This document shows positions 33,054 to 39,713 of a stretch of DNA of 64,000 nucleotides, in pieces (the stretch's first letter is position 1; each line of letters begins with the position of its first letter). Below the pieces are notes generated by a model. It did no database searches and was not told where the DNA came from. It saw nothing but the letters and a program-made list of their open reading frames with translations. The translations under genes were made by a program, and so were the position numbers. The DNA comes from Sphingomonas oligophenolica (GTDB taxonomy: Bacteria > Pseudomonadota > Alphaproteobacteria > Sphingomonadales > Sphingomonadaceae), in NCBI RefSeq assembly GCF_006438955.1, contig NZ_RCZK01000002.1, positions 124,001 to 188,000 on the forward strand, in the 5' to 3' direction.

Positions 33054-33451
33054 TGCCCTCGCTCCTGTCCTATGGCATGTTCGGCTTCTCGATGGCGACG
33101 CTCGCGCACGACGAGCTATCGCGCCGCCGCAACTGGCGGCACGCCACCTCGTCGCGGATCGGCGCGCGCGACGCGACCCAGTTCACCGGCCCCGGCGAGG
33201 ATACCGTTTCGATCCAGGGCAGCGCGCTCGCCGAGCTCCAGGACGGCCGCGCCTCGCTCGATCAGCTCGCCGCGATGGCCGCGACCGGCGAACCCTGGCC
33301 GCTCGTCGACGGCCTCGGCCGCATCTATGGCAGCTTCGTCATCACCGCGCTCGACGAACGCCAGAAGCATTTCTTCCCCAACGGCGAGCCGCGCCGCATC
33401 GACTTCTCGGTCGATCTCCTCGCGGTCGACGATCCCGAACGAAGCGCATGA
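33053..33451 (+). CDS. U: Tail protein U (P2 gpU-like)
   Basis: 132 aa (P2 gpU 159). It terminates the tube. Visible gpU features are FGFSMATLAHDELSRRRNWRH, DTVSIQGSALAELQDGRASL and the C-terminal FFPNGEPRRIDFSVDL motif. Its ATG overlaps the T stop. Confidence 0.92.
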   Translation: MPSLLSYGMFGFSMATLAHDELSRRRNWRHATSSRIGARDATQFTGPGEDTVSIQGSALAELQDGRASLDQLAAMAATGEPWPLVDGLGRIYGSFVITALDERQKHFFPNGEPRRIDFSVDLLAVDDPERSA

Positions 33452-33502
33452 GCGCCGGGACGTGACCGCGCGCGCCAATATCCCGCCTCCCGAGACGGTC
33501 GC

Positions 33503-34531
33503 ATGACCGGGCGGGCCAACATACCTTGCGTCCAGGTCGTCGTCGACGGCGTCGACATCACACCGCTGCTCGATGGCAAGGTCGCGCGATCGCAACGCCG
33601 TCGCCTCGTCAGCCTCGGCCTCACCGAAAAACGCGGGGGTGAGGCCGACCAGCTCGACCTCGTCATCGACGATACTGACGGCAAGATGGAGATCCCGCGT
33701 GCCGGCGCGAAGATCCGCGTCTCGATCGGCTGGCAACAGGGCGGCGACGTCCGCCCCGGCCTGGTCGACAAGGGGCTCTTCACCGTCGACGAGGTCGAAC
33801 ATGGCGGCCCCCCCGACCTGATCACCATTCGCGCCCGCGCCGCCGACTTCACCAGCGAGATCCGGACCCGTCGGCAACATAGCTGGCACGACGCCACCCT
33901 CGGCGCGATCGTCACCGATCTCGCTGGACGTAACCAGCTCGAGGCACGGTGCGCGCCCGCGCTGGCATCGATCCCGGTCAAGGCGATCGCGCAGAGCCGC
34001 GAAAGCGACGTCGCCTTCCTGCGCCGCCTCGGCCGCGCCCATGATGCCGTCGCGACCGTCAAGGATGGCAAGCTCGTCTTCGCGCCGGTCGGCGCCGGCG
34101 TCACCACTACCGGCAAACCCCTTCCCGCTCGCACCATCCGCCGCCGCGACGGCGACACCCACAGCTACAAGGTAAAGCAGGCCGAGGAGGCGGGCGCGGT
34201 CGAGGCCGACTGGCACGATCGCAAGGCCGCGGCGCGCAAGACCGAGAAGGTCGGCACAGGCAGGGGCAAGACCCGCCGCCTGTCGCGCACCTATCCGAGC
34301 AAGGAAGCAGCGAGCACCGCCGCCAGGGCCGAACACACCCGCGCCGGCCGCCAGCCTGTCACCCTCGACCTCACGCTTGCCCTCGGCGACCCCGCCCTCG
34401 CCCCCGAACAGCGCGTCACCGCCACCGGCTACAAAGCCGCAATCGACGCCACGTCATGGCTGGTGAGCGAGGTCGCCCACGCCATCAACGACCGGGGCTT
34501 CGCCACGAAGCTTAAGCTCGAGGCGGGTTAG
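33503..34531 (+). CDS. D: Late control protein / tail hub (P2 gpD-like)
   Basis: 342 aa (P2 gpD 387). It forms the hub to which the spike attaches. The sequence fits gpD: GVDITPLLDGKV, DQLDLVIDDTDGKMEIPRAGAKIRV split around an Asp-rich turn, FTVDEVEHGGPPDLITIRARAADF, and IAQSRESDVAFLRRL near residue 165. Last gene of the tail operon. In P2, ogr follows D; here ogr is elsewhere. Confidence 0.93.
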   Translation: MTGRANIPCVQVVVDGVDITPLLDGKVARSQRRRLVSLGLTEKRGGEADQLDLVIDDTDGKMEIPRAGAKIRVSIGWQQGGDVRPGLVDKGLFTVDEVEHGGPPDLITIRARAADFTSEIRTRRQHSWHDATLGAIVTDLAGRNQLEARCAPALASIPVKAIAQSRESDVAFLRRLGRAHDAVATVKDGKLVFAPVGAGVTTTGKPLPARTIRRRDGDTHSYKVKQAEEAGAVEADWHDRKAAARKTEKVGTGRGKTRRLSRTYPSKEAASTAARAEHTRAGRQPVTLDLTLALGDPALAPEQRVTATGYKAAIDATSWLVSEVAHAINDRGFATKLKLEAG

Positions 34532-34851
34532 CTCGCGTGCGGAAGGAAGCGCACGATCAGGCCCACCACCACCGCGAGCACGGTGAGCATTCCACCAAGG
34601 GTCGAGAACATCCAGGGCTTCGTTGGAAGGTGACGGACATTTTCCTTGAGCGTCGCTACGTCGGCTTTAACCGTGGACAGGTCGGCCGTCATCGTATCCA
34701 CGTTCTTCTCTAGCCTGGCGACGCGAGCTTCCATGTCGTCGGATGTGCCACCGCCCCCCTTGTCTTTCAAGCCGGTGCGATCTGGGTCAAGATTTTGGAG
34801 CTGACTGACCTCTCGAAACATATTCGCGATGCGATTGTCGACGTCACCCAT
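34528..34851 (-). CDS. Coiled-coil protein with C-terminal TM helix (cargo)
   Basis: 107 aa. A Gly-rich linker near residue 33 is followed by a heptad-like coiled coil (MEARVARLEKNVDTMTADL, then VKADVATLKENV) and a C-terminal membrane helix (LGGMLTVLAVVVGLIVRFL). The layout resembles XhlA- or Bdr-type small phage membrane proteins. It overlaps the upstream 118-aa gene by 8 nt, so both are made together. AT-richer than D; its stop overlaps the D stop. Confidence 0.7.
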   Translation of the reverse strand: MGDVDNRIANMFREVSQLQNLDPDRTGLKDKGGGGTSDDMEARVARLEKNVDTMTADLSTVKADVATLKENVRHLPTKPWMFSTLGGMLTVLAVVVGLIVRFLPHAS

Positions 34852-35200
34852 TGTCTTCGTTTCCGTCGATCGAGATCGGCAGGGGATGCTCAGGATCCGG
34901 AGAAAGGAGTCGAGAGGTAATTGATGTGGTTAGGAGATGTTGTTTTTGCAGTCCCTCCAATAAGGTCTCCAAAGCCTCAACTGTACTCTCTGTATCGCCC
35001 TTCGCTAGCTTTACGAGCACGGCGGCAATTCGAATGTTTGTACTACTCTGAGCGGAGATAAAGTCGTATATCTCGCGTCCGCGTGACGGTCGCTTGATGA
35101 GCTCTTCAAACACTGCAGCAACTTCAGACATTTCGGCTCTTTGCGCCATAAGGCTAAGAGCGTCGTCCCATCCGTTATAGCCGTCTGGCTGTTTAATCAT
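34844..35200 (-). CDS. Hypothetical soluble protein, 118 aa (cargo pair)
   Basis: Not recognised. Mostly helical (DDALSLMAQRAEMSEVAAVFEELI, TESTVEALETLLEGLQKQHLL), without a membrane segment. It is the upstream partner of a membrane-anchored coiled-coil protein with overlapping reading frames. AT-rich and opposed to the tail operon. The pair has the shape of a two-gene immunity or exclusion system, but no known family supports this. Confidence 0.65.
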   Translation of the reverse strand: MIKQPDGYNGWDDALSLMAQRAEMSEVAAVFEELIKRPSRGREIYDFISAQSSTNIRIAAVLVKLAKGDTESTVEALETLLEGLQKQHLLTTSITSRLLSPDPEHPLPISIDGNEDNG

Positions 35201-35334
35201 AATCCTACGCTCATCTTTAACTTCACCTGATAGGATGGCACAGTCACCTGCCTAACCGTCGTTCCGCGGCGTAACGAACCGGCTGGTCCGCAAATCGAAT
35301 TTCGTGCCCTTTGACAATTCGAACTTATCGACCA

Positions 35335-35844
35335 TCACTCAGGCAGCCGCATGCCGGAGAGTTGCCACCCCAATCCGTGCCGGGTGAAGATCAGCGCAGC
35401 AGATGAGCTGGCCGCGTCGTTCCGAACAAAAAATCGATCCATCCCATGACGTTCGATTGCAACGTCTTCGCGCGAGCCGTCGACCTTTGTCACCGCTGGC
35501 GGCCCCTTGTCCTTATTGGCGAGGAAGACCTTTCGCATCGCGGTGGGCGTCACCATGCCATCGACCATATTGTCGATCATCGTCATCCCGAATGCCATGC
35601 CGAGCGCGGCAAAACCGTCCTTGTTTTCAGGCTTCTGCATTTCCGCCGCGGCGCTCGCCTTCATCTCCTCTTTCAGGCTCGCGCGCAGAGCGGGGAAATC
35701 GATATACTCGGCGAGCTTGTCGGTATCCCCGTCCTGCGCCGCCTCGCGCATCTGATAGAGCGTCCATTTCGGCGATCCCAGATACCAACCCACGCCTAGC
35801 GCAAGCAGGAGCGCGATCGCCCCGATCACATAGCCTTTTCTCAT
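35335..35844 (-). CDS. DUF2939 family membrane-anchored protein
   Basis: 169 aa from ATG 35844, chosen because a GAGGGGG site lies just upstream. An N-terminal TM helix (VIGAIALLLALGVGWYLG) is followed by the DUF2939 pattern (SPKWTLYQMREAAQDGDTDKLAEYIDFPALR). The bulk would be periplasmic. It starts 8 nt after the repressor stop on the same strand, so it is probably expressed in the lysogen. A superinfection-exclusion or envelope role is a reasonable but untested idea. Confidence 0.8.
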   Translation of the reverse strand: MRKGYVIGAIALLLALGVGWYLGSPKWTLYQMREAAQDGDTDKLAEYIDFPALRASLKEEMKASAAAEMQKPENKDGFAALGMAFGMTMIDNMVDGMVTPTAMRKVFLANKDKGPPAVTKVDGSREDVAIERHGMDRFFVRNDAASSSAALIFTRHGLGWQLSGMRLPE

Positions 35845-35852
35845 GGCCCCCC

Positions 35853-36509
35853 TCAAATGCTCCGGATGATCATGATTACCCGCCCGATGATCGTCATCTC
35901 TTCGGTCATCGCTTCGTCGGGCGGCACCGCTGGGTTATCCGACAGGATCGTCACCCGCTCGCCGCGGACGCGCAGCCGCTTGATCCCACCCATGTTACCG
36001 ATGCTGTACGCCCAGATCGCGTCGGGCTCCTCGATCACCCGCTGCGACCGGTCGATCATCACCATGTCGTTCGAATGGATCGTCGGCATCATCGAATCGC
36101 CTCGCCCCCGCGCGAACGTCAGCAGCGTCGACGGGGTGCTTGTGAAGGAATTGACCCAGACGCGAGGGAAATGGCCGACCTCCACCTCGACGTGATCGTC
36201 GACGAACGTTGCGCCGAGCCCATATTCGAGGTCGATGATCGCGATCGGGACGAGGTCGAGCTGCTCGGCGATGGTCTCTGGCGTGGGTAACGGCACCGCA
36301 CCCTCGGCCGGATCGGCGGTTTCGCCGGTCAGATAAGCGGGCGTTGTACCCAATTCGCGCGCGATAAGGTGCAGATGCTTCGACCCCAGCGCGTCGCCGG
36401 TGAGGATCTTGTAGATCGTTGTTTGCGATACGCCCACCCGGCGCGCCAACTCCGATTGGCTGAGGGATACGGCAGTCATTCGCTCGCGCAGGCGGTCGGC
36501 ATCGATCAT
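35853..36509 (-). CDS. CI-type phage repressor, HTH plus S24/LexA-like domain
   Basis: 218 aa from ATG 36509 (a TTG 9 nt further upstream falls inside an operator palindrome). The HTH is at residues 14-35 (SQSELARRVGVSQTTIYKIL). The S24 domain carries RGRGDSMMPTIHSNDMVMID (Ser nucleophile) and GGIKRLRVRG (Lys), the LexA-type dyad. RecA-stimulated self-cleavage is possible, but a cleavage site could not be confirmed. It maintains lysogeny and is divergent from the Cro-like gene. Confidence 0.9.
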   Translation of the reverse strand: MIDADRLRERMTAVSLSQSELARRVGVSQTTIYKILTGDALGSKHLHLIARELGTTPAYLTGETADPAEGAVPLPTPETIAEQLDLVPIAIIDLEYGLGATFVDDHVEVEVGHFPRVWVNSFTSTPSTLLTFARGRGDSMMPTIHSNDMVMIDRSQRVIEEPDAIWAYSIGNMGGIKRLRVRGERVTILSDNPAVPPDEAMTEEMTIIGRVIMIIRSI

Positions 36510-36514
36510 CACAG

Positions 36515-36582
36515 CCAACGTATACCGTTGGTTGTAACACCATACTCAATTTTCGCCGTTGACATTCACTCAACCTAGGTTG
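36515..36582. promoter_or_regulatory. CI/Cro operator-promoter region
   Basis: Contains CCAACG-TATAC-CGTTGG (36515-36531, perfect arms) and CAACCTAGGTTG (36571-36582, perfect 12-bp palindrome). Rightward: TTGACA at 36559-36564, with the second palindrome covering the -35/-10 spacer. Leftward: TTGAGT (36544-36549, minus strand) with a -10 inside the first palindrome. This suits repression of Cro and autoregulation of CI. Confidence 0.65.
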
Positions 36583-36593
36583 TAGCTGGTTGC

Positions 36594-36911
36594 ATGAGCA
36601 CCGCCGCTACCCCTTTCGAATCGCTCAAAGCCGCCGTCGGTCGTGCTGGTTCGCAGTCCGCCTTTGCGCGACTGTGCGGCGTTTCGCAGACCGCGGTCTG
36701 GAAATGGCTGCAGAGCGGTAAGCGCCTTCCCGCCGAACATGTCCTCACCGTCGAGGCGAAGACTGGCGTCTCCCGTCATGATCTTCGCCCCGATATCTAT
36801 CCTCCAGAGCCGTCGGGTTACTCCCTTCCCGCCGATCACTCTGTAGGCGAGGGCGTGCCGACAATCTCCTGCGATCGGCACGCCCTTTTGAAGCACGAGC
36901 GCGCCGCATGA
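36594..36911 (+). CDS. YdaS/Cro-like HTH regulator
   Basis: 105 aa. FARLCGVSQTAVWKWLQSGKRLPAEHV is the YdaS-type HTH and is followed by the characteristic RHDLRPDIYP motif. It is divergent from the CI-type repressor and heads the early operon, the Cro position. The start codon is only about 10 nt from the expected transcription start, so the message may be nearly leaderless. The C-terminal part after the HTH is unstructured. Confidence 0.85.
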   Translation: MSTAATPFESLKAAVGRAGSQSAFARLCGVSQTAVWKWLQSGKRLPAEHVLTVEAKTGVSRHDLRPDIYPPEPSGYSLPADHSVGEGVPTISCDRHALLKHERAA

Positions 36912-37402
36912 CCCAGCTTCGCGCGCCCCTCACCTTTGCCGACGCAATGACCCGCGTCGCCGGCGCGATCGGCTGGCCCGCCGCCGCGCGCATCGTAGGC
37001 CGCTCTCAGCGCGCCGTTCGCTACTGGTCCGAACCCGGTTGCCGCACCACGCCCACCATCGCCCAGGCCCTGGCGCTCGATGCCGCGTTTCAGGCGGCGG
37101 GCGGCGACGGCGCCCCCTTTATGGAGACCTACGCCTTCCTGCTCGACGCGCGTCTCTGCGAACGCACCGCGTGCCGCCGCGCGCTGGTCGATGAGCTCGC
37201 CATCGCCGCCCGCGAAGGCGGCGAGGCTATCGCCCTCGGACTTTCGGTGTCCCATTCGAACGCCTCGCCGCGCGACACGCTTCGCGCCGTCGCCGAGGCC
37301 GAAGAGGCACACACCGCATGGGGCGCCGTGCTGCGCCGCATGAACAGCTTCCTCCCGATCGGCGCGGGGTCGATCGCGGGGCGGACCGGGGGAATATCCT
37401 GA
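36908..37402 (+). CDS. Early HTH-like regulator (CII position)
   Basis: 164 aa. The N-terminal 50 residues (FADAMTRVAGAIGWPAAARIVGRSQRAVRYWSEPG) look like an HTH of the phage CII/regulatory type; the rest is helical. It overlaps the YdaS-like gene (ATGA) and ogr (TGATG). The position after Cro is that of CII or Cox-like regulators. The assignment to a family is uncertain. Confidence 0.7.
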   Translation: MTQLRAPLTFADAMTRVAGAIGWPAAARIVGRSQRAVRYWSEPGCRTTPTIAQALALDAAFQAAGGDGAPFMETYAFLLDARLCERTACRRALVDELAIAAREGGEAIALGLSVSHSNASPRDTLRAVAEAEEAHTAWGAVLRRMNSFLPIGAGSIAGRTGGIS

Positions 37403-37743
37403 TGGCACCGCGTACCAAACACCGCCTACCGGGCATGGCCTGCCCGCACTGCAACACCCCGGCTACCCAGCGCACCGCGCGCAGCCTGTCCTCGCTCGTG
37501 CGAGAGGTCACCTATCGCTGCGACAACGACGCGTGCGGCCACGGCTTCGTCGTCCAGATCGAGGCGATCCGGACGACCATCCCCAGCGCCGCGCCCAATC
37601 CGGATATTCATCTCCCTTTCGCCGCACCGGCCCGCAAGATGGCGAGCGGCTCGCTCCGGCCTGCCAACGACGATCACCGCACCCCGGCGAACGATGACGA
37701 TGCGCCGCCGCGATCCACGGCAACGACGCCGATGACCGGCTGA
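37402..37743 (+). CDS. ogr: Ogr/Delta-type zinc-finger late transcription activator
   Basis: 113 aa from ATG 37402 (overlapping the previous stop). It has Cys14-X2-Cys17-X22-Cys40-X4-Cys45, the zinc-binding spacing of P2 Ogr and P4 Delta, with the family context MACPHCNTPATQRTARS and CGHGF, then IRTTIPS. It is longer than Ogr (72 aa) by a polar, Asp-rich tail. It would turn on the late promoters. In P2 ogr is next to D; here it is third in the early operon. Confidence 0.88.
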   Translation: MAPRTKHRLPGMACPHCNTPATQRTARSLSSLVREVTYRCDNDACGHGFVVQIEAIRTTIPSAAPNPDIHLPFAAPARKMASGSLRPANDDHRTPANDDDAPPRSTATTPMTG

Positions 37744-37856
37744 CCTCACCGGCGCTGCCGGTCCTCTTCCCCGCCTGAACCACCCTGATCGAAGGCCCTG
37801 CTTTCGACGACGCCACCCCTTTGTCCGCCGCCAAACCTTGCCCTGAAGGAATTGTG

Positions 37857-38306
37857 ATGATCCACTTTTCGTTACCAGCCAGCGGCACCCGCGCTGCGGC
37901 AGCGGCACCGGACGTGCTGCCCCCAATCAGTCCTGCCCACTATCTCCGGCTGCGTCGCAAGGCTGCGGGTCTCACGATCGCCCAGGTGGCGGATCGCTTG
38001 GGCAACCCGCTCGATCGCGATCATGCTCGCGCCTTGCTGGCGCTGTTGGAAACCGAGGGCTCGGCCGCGCGGCACCGCCTCACGCTCGACGGCCTGCGCG
38101 CCGTCTTCCCGTTCGATCCGGACGTGTACGTCCAGCTACGTGACGACGATCCCGCCACGCATCCGCGCATCTGCCGCGGCTGCGGATGCAGCGAATGGGA
38201 TCCCTGCGTCCGCGCCGACGAGGCCGAACACTGCGCATGGGTGTCGCGGGCCAGCTGCTCGGTGTGCGCCGATCGCGACGCTCTATCCCGCGCGGGGCAT
38301 CGATGA
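37857..38306 (+). CDS. HTH plus Cys-rich (zinc-binding) phage protein
   Basis: 149 aa from ATG 37857 (GTG 37854 is an alternative; AAGGA lies upstream). The N-terminal part (ISPAHYLRLRRKAAGLTIAQVADRLG) is an XRE-type HTH. The C-terminal part has CRGCGCSEWDPCV and CAWVSRASCSVC, a Cys cluster found in many phage and plasmid proteins. DNA-binding with a zinc site is likely; the exact function is unknown. It overlaps the next gene (ATGA). Confidence 0.72.
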   Translation: MIHFSLPASGTRAAAAAPDVLPPISPAHYLRLRRKAAGLTIAQVADRLGNPLDRDHARALLALLETEGSAARHRLTLDGLRAVFPFDPDVYVQLRDDDPATHPRICRGCGCSEWDPCVRADEAEHCAWVSRASCSVCADRDALSRAGHR

Positions 38307-38425
38307 ACGCCCCCCGCTCCGCCTGGGCGCGGATCCGCGTCGTCCTGGTCGTCATCGCTGCGGTCTTCGCGATCCCGATCGCGGTCATCGCCATCCTGTT
38401 CGCCGGTGCGGAGCGTCGCCGATGA
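38303..38425 (+). CDS. Single-TM small protein, 40 aa
   Basis: Starts at ATG 38303, overlapping the previous stop, and ends by overlapping the next start. One hydrophobic helix (VVLVVIAAVFAIPIAVIAIL, about residues 13-33) is flanked by Arg residues. The overlapping translation signals on both sides support it as a real gene. Function unknown. Confidence 0.55.
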   Translation: MNAPRSAWARIRVVLVVIAAVFAIPIAVIAILFAGAERRR

Positions 38426-38619
38426 CCGCCGCTACTCGCCGCATCGCACCGGTCCGCACCCTCCACGTCATCGCGATCCTGTTCGAGGGCGCCGCCATCG
38501 GCCTCATCTTGGTCGGCCGCATCATTCCCGCCGCGCTGCTGATCGCCGCGTCGGTCGCGCTGATCGTCTGGACCCTCGAAATCCTCCGCCTCCGCTCTGC
38601 CAGGGAACCCCGCTCATGA
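38422..38619 (+). CDS. Small membrane protein, 65 aa
   Basis: ATG 38422. Two hydrophobic segments (about 13-32, LHVIAILFEGAAIGLILVG, and 34-52, IIPAALLIAASVALIVWTL) with a basic C-terminus. ATGA overlap with the gene before and with the gene after. Function unknown; expressed in the early operon. Confidence 0.55.
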   Translation: MTAATRRIAPVRTLHVIAILFEGAAIGLILVGRIIPAALLIAASVALIVWTLEILRLRSAREPRS

Positions 38620-38855
38620 AACCCCATGACCTCACCGGTACGCGCCGCCCGATGGTCGCCACGATCCACGATCGGCGCTGCGATTGCCCACGATGCGCGC
38701 CCCCCGGCCCCAGCGTCCCGGACCGGCTTACCGCCAACGACATCGGCAAGCTGATGATCGCCGGCGTCCTGGCCGGCAACGCCATCGCCTTCGCGATCGA
38801 CCCGCATGGCAGCGCCCAGGCGCTGCTCGCCGTGGTCCAGAGTTTCGCGTCATGA
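38616..38855 (+). CDS. Small Cys-motif protein, 79 aa
   Basis: ATG 38616. The N-terminal half has [12 protein letters not shown] (Cys-X-Cys-X2-Cys), a possible metal site; the C-terminal half is a moderately hydrophobic helix ([16 protein letters not shown]). Tightly overlapped by its neighbours. Not recognised. Confidence 0.58.
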   Translation: MKPHDLTGTRRPMVATIHDRRCDCPRCAPPGPSVPDRLTANDIGKLMIAGVLAGNAIAFAIDPHGSAQALLAVVQSFAS

Positions 38856-39118
38856 CCGCCGATCGCGCCGAGGGCATGGGTGGCGGTCACGTCGCCGCCG
38901 ACGAACTCCGCCTTCTGATCGAGCGCGCCGAGCGCCTCGAGGAGGAGAAACGTGGGCTCGCCGATGACATCAAGGACGTTTGGGCCGAAGCCAAGGGTCG
39001 CGGCTACAACCCCAAGGCGATCCGCAAAATCCTGACGATCCGCAAGAAGAAGAAGGAAGAATACCAGGAGGAGGAGGCGATCCTCGAGACGTACATGCAA
39101 GCGCTGGGGATGCGGTGA
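38852..39118 (+). CDS. gapR: GapR (DUF2312) family DNA-binding protein
   Basis: 88 aa, the standard GapR length. The conserved core [24 protein letters not shown]... plus [19 protein letters not shown] and [14 protein letters not shown] is present. In Caulobacter GapR encircles overtwisted AT-rich DNA and helps replication. A copy in a phage early operon could help replicate or organise phage DNA, or interfere with host GapR. Coupled to both neighbours (ATGA before, TGATG after). Confidence 0.9.
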   Translation: MTADRAEGMGGGHVAADELRLLIERAERLEEEKRGLADDIKDVWAEAKGRGYNPKAIRKILTIRKKKKEEYQEEEAILETYMQALGMR

Positions 39119-39438
39119 TGCACGCGCAGACCATTCGTGCTGACGGCATCGACTGGCCGATCGAGACATATCTCGACGCGCTCGATTTCAAGCGCGTCAA
39201 TCCGTTCGAAATCCCCCAGCTCCAGCACCAGGTCCGCGTCGTTACGGTGACCGGAGAAGGCGAGCTGGCCCCACCAACGTTCGCCGATCAGGTCCGCTGG
39301 CACGACGTGCTGGCTTATCGCTACATCGAGCACGGCCCCGAGACGATCCTGTGCCGGCTCTGCGCAGAGCCGGTCGGCCGCACCGACTTCGACGACATCT
39401 GTGAGAGCTGCGAAGACGAGGGCGAGCCGTGGTTCTAG
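39118..39438 (+). CDS. Hypothetical zinc-ribbon-like early protein, 106 aa
   Basis: ATG 39118, directly on the gapR stop. The first two thirds are unfamiliar (DGIDWPIETYLDALDF, VTVTGEGELAPPTFADQVRW). The C-terminal end has CRLCAEPVGRTDFDDICESC, a C-X2-C...C-X2-C zinc-ribbon pattern. Function unknown. Confidence 0.62.
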   Translation: MHAQTIRADGIDWPIETYLDALDFKRVNPFEIPQLQHQVRVVTVTGEGELAPPTFADQVRWHDVLAYRYIEHGPETILCRLCAEPVGRTDFDDICESCEDEGEPWF

Positions 39439-39713
39439 ATCAGTCGGCTCTGCCGCTCTGCGAGTGCGCCACCTGTCGCGCGCTTGATCGCCGCCACCCA
39501 CGTGAAGGTCATCAGCTTTGCCTCCTCCCGTTCAGTTCGGGGGGCGACCGCCGGGCCTCCCCCCTCCCCGAATCCGACGCACCCGCCGCTGACACGGCGA
39601 GTGTGAGCGCACCCAAAGGCCGCTCGTCGAGATCAGCGCTCGCGGCCGTCACCGGGACCCTTCGACGAGCGACGTCGATGGCTTCCCTCAGGACGGAGCA
39701 TCCTCTGCCATGA
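39429..39713 (+). CDS. Possible small Cys-rich protein, 94 aa (uncertain)
   Basis: Open from GTG 39429, overlapping the previous gene, and ending in ATGA overlap with parB. The first 30 residues carry CECATC and another Cys (HQLC), a possible metal site. The remainder is Arg/Ser/Pro-rich and may be non-coding. Continuity of the overlapping-gene pattern is the main support; otherwise it is a leader for parB. Confidence 0.4.
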   Translation: MVLDQSALPLCECATCRALDRRHPREGHQLCLLPFSSGGDRRASPLPESDAPAADTASVSAPKGRSSRSALAAVTGTLRRATSMASLRTEHPLP

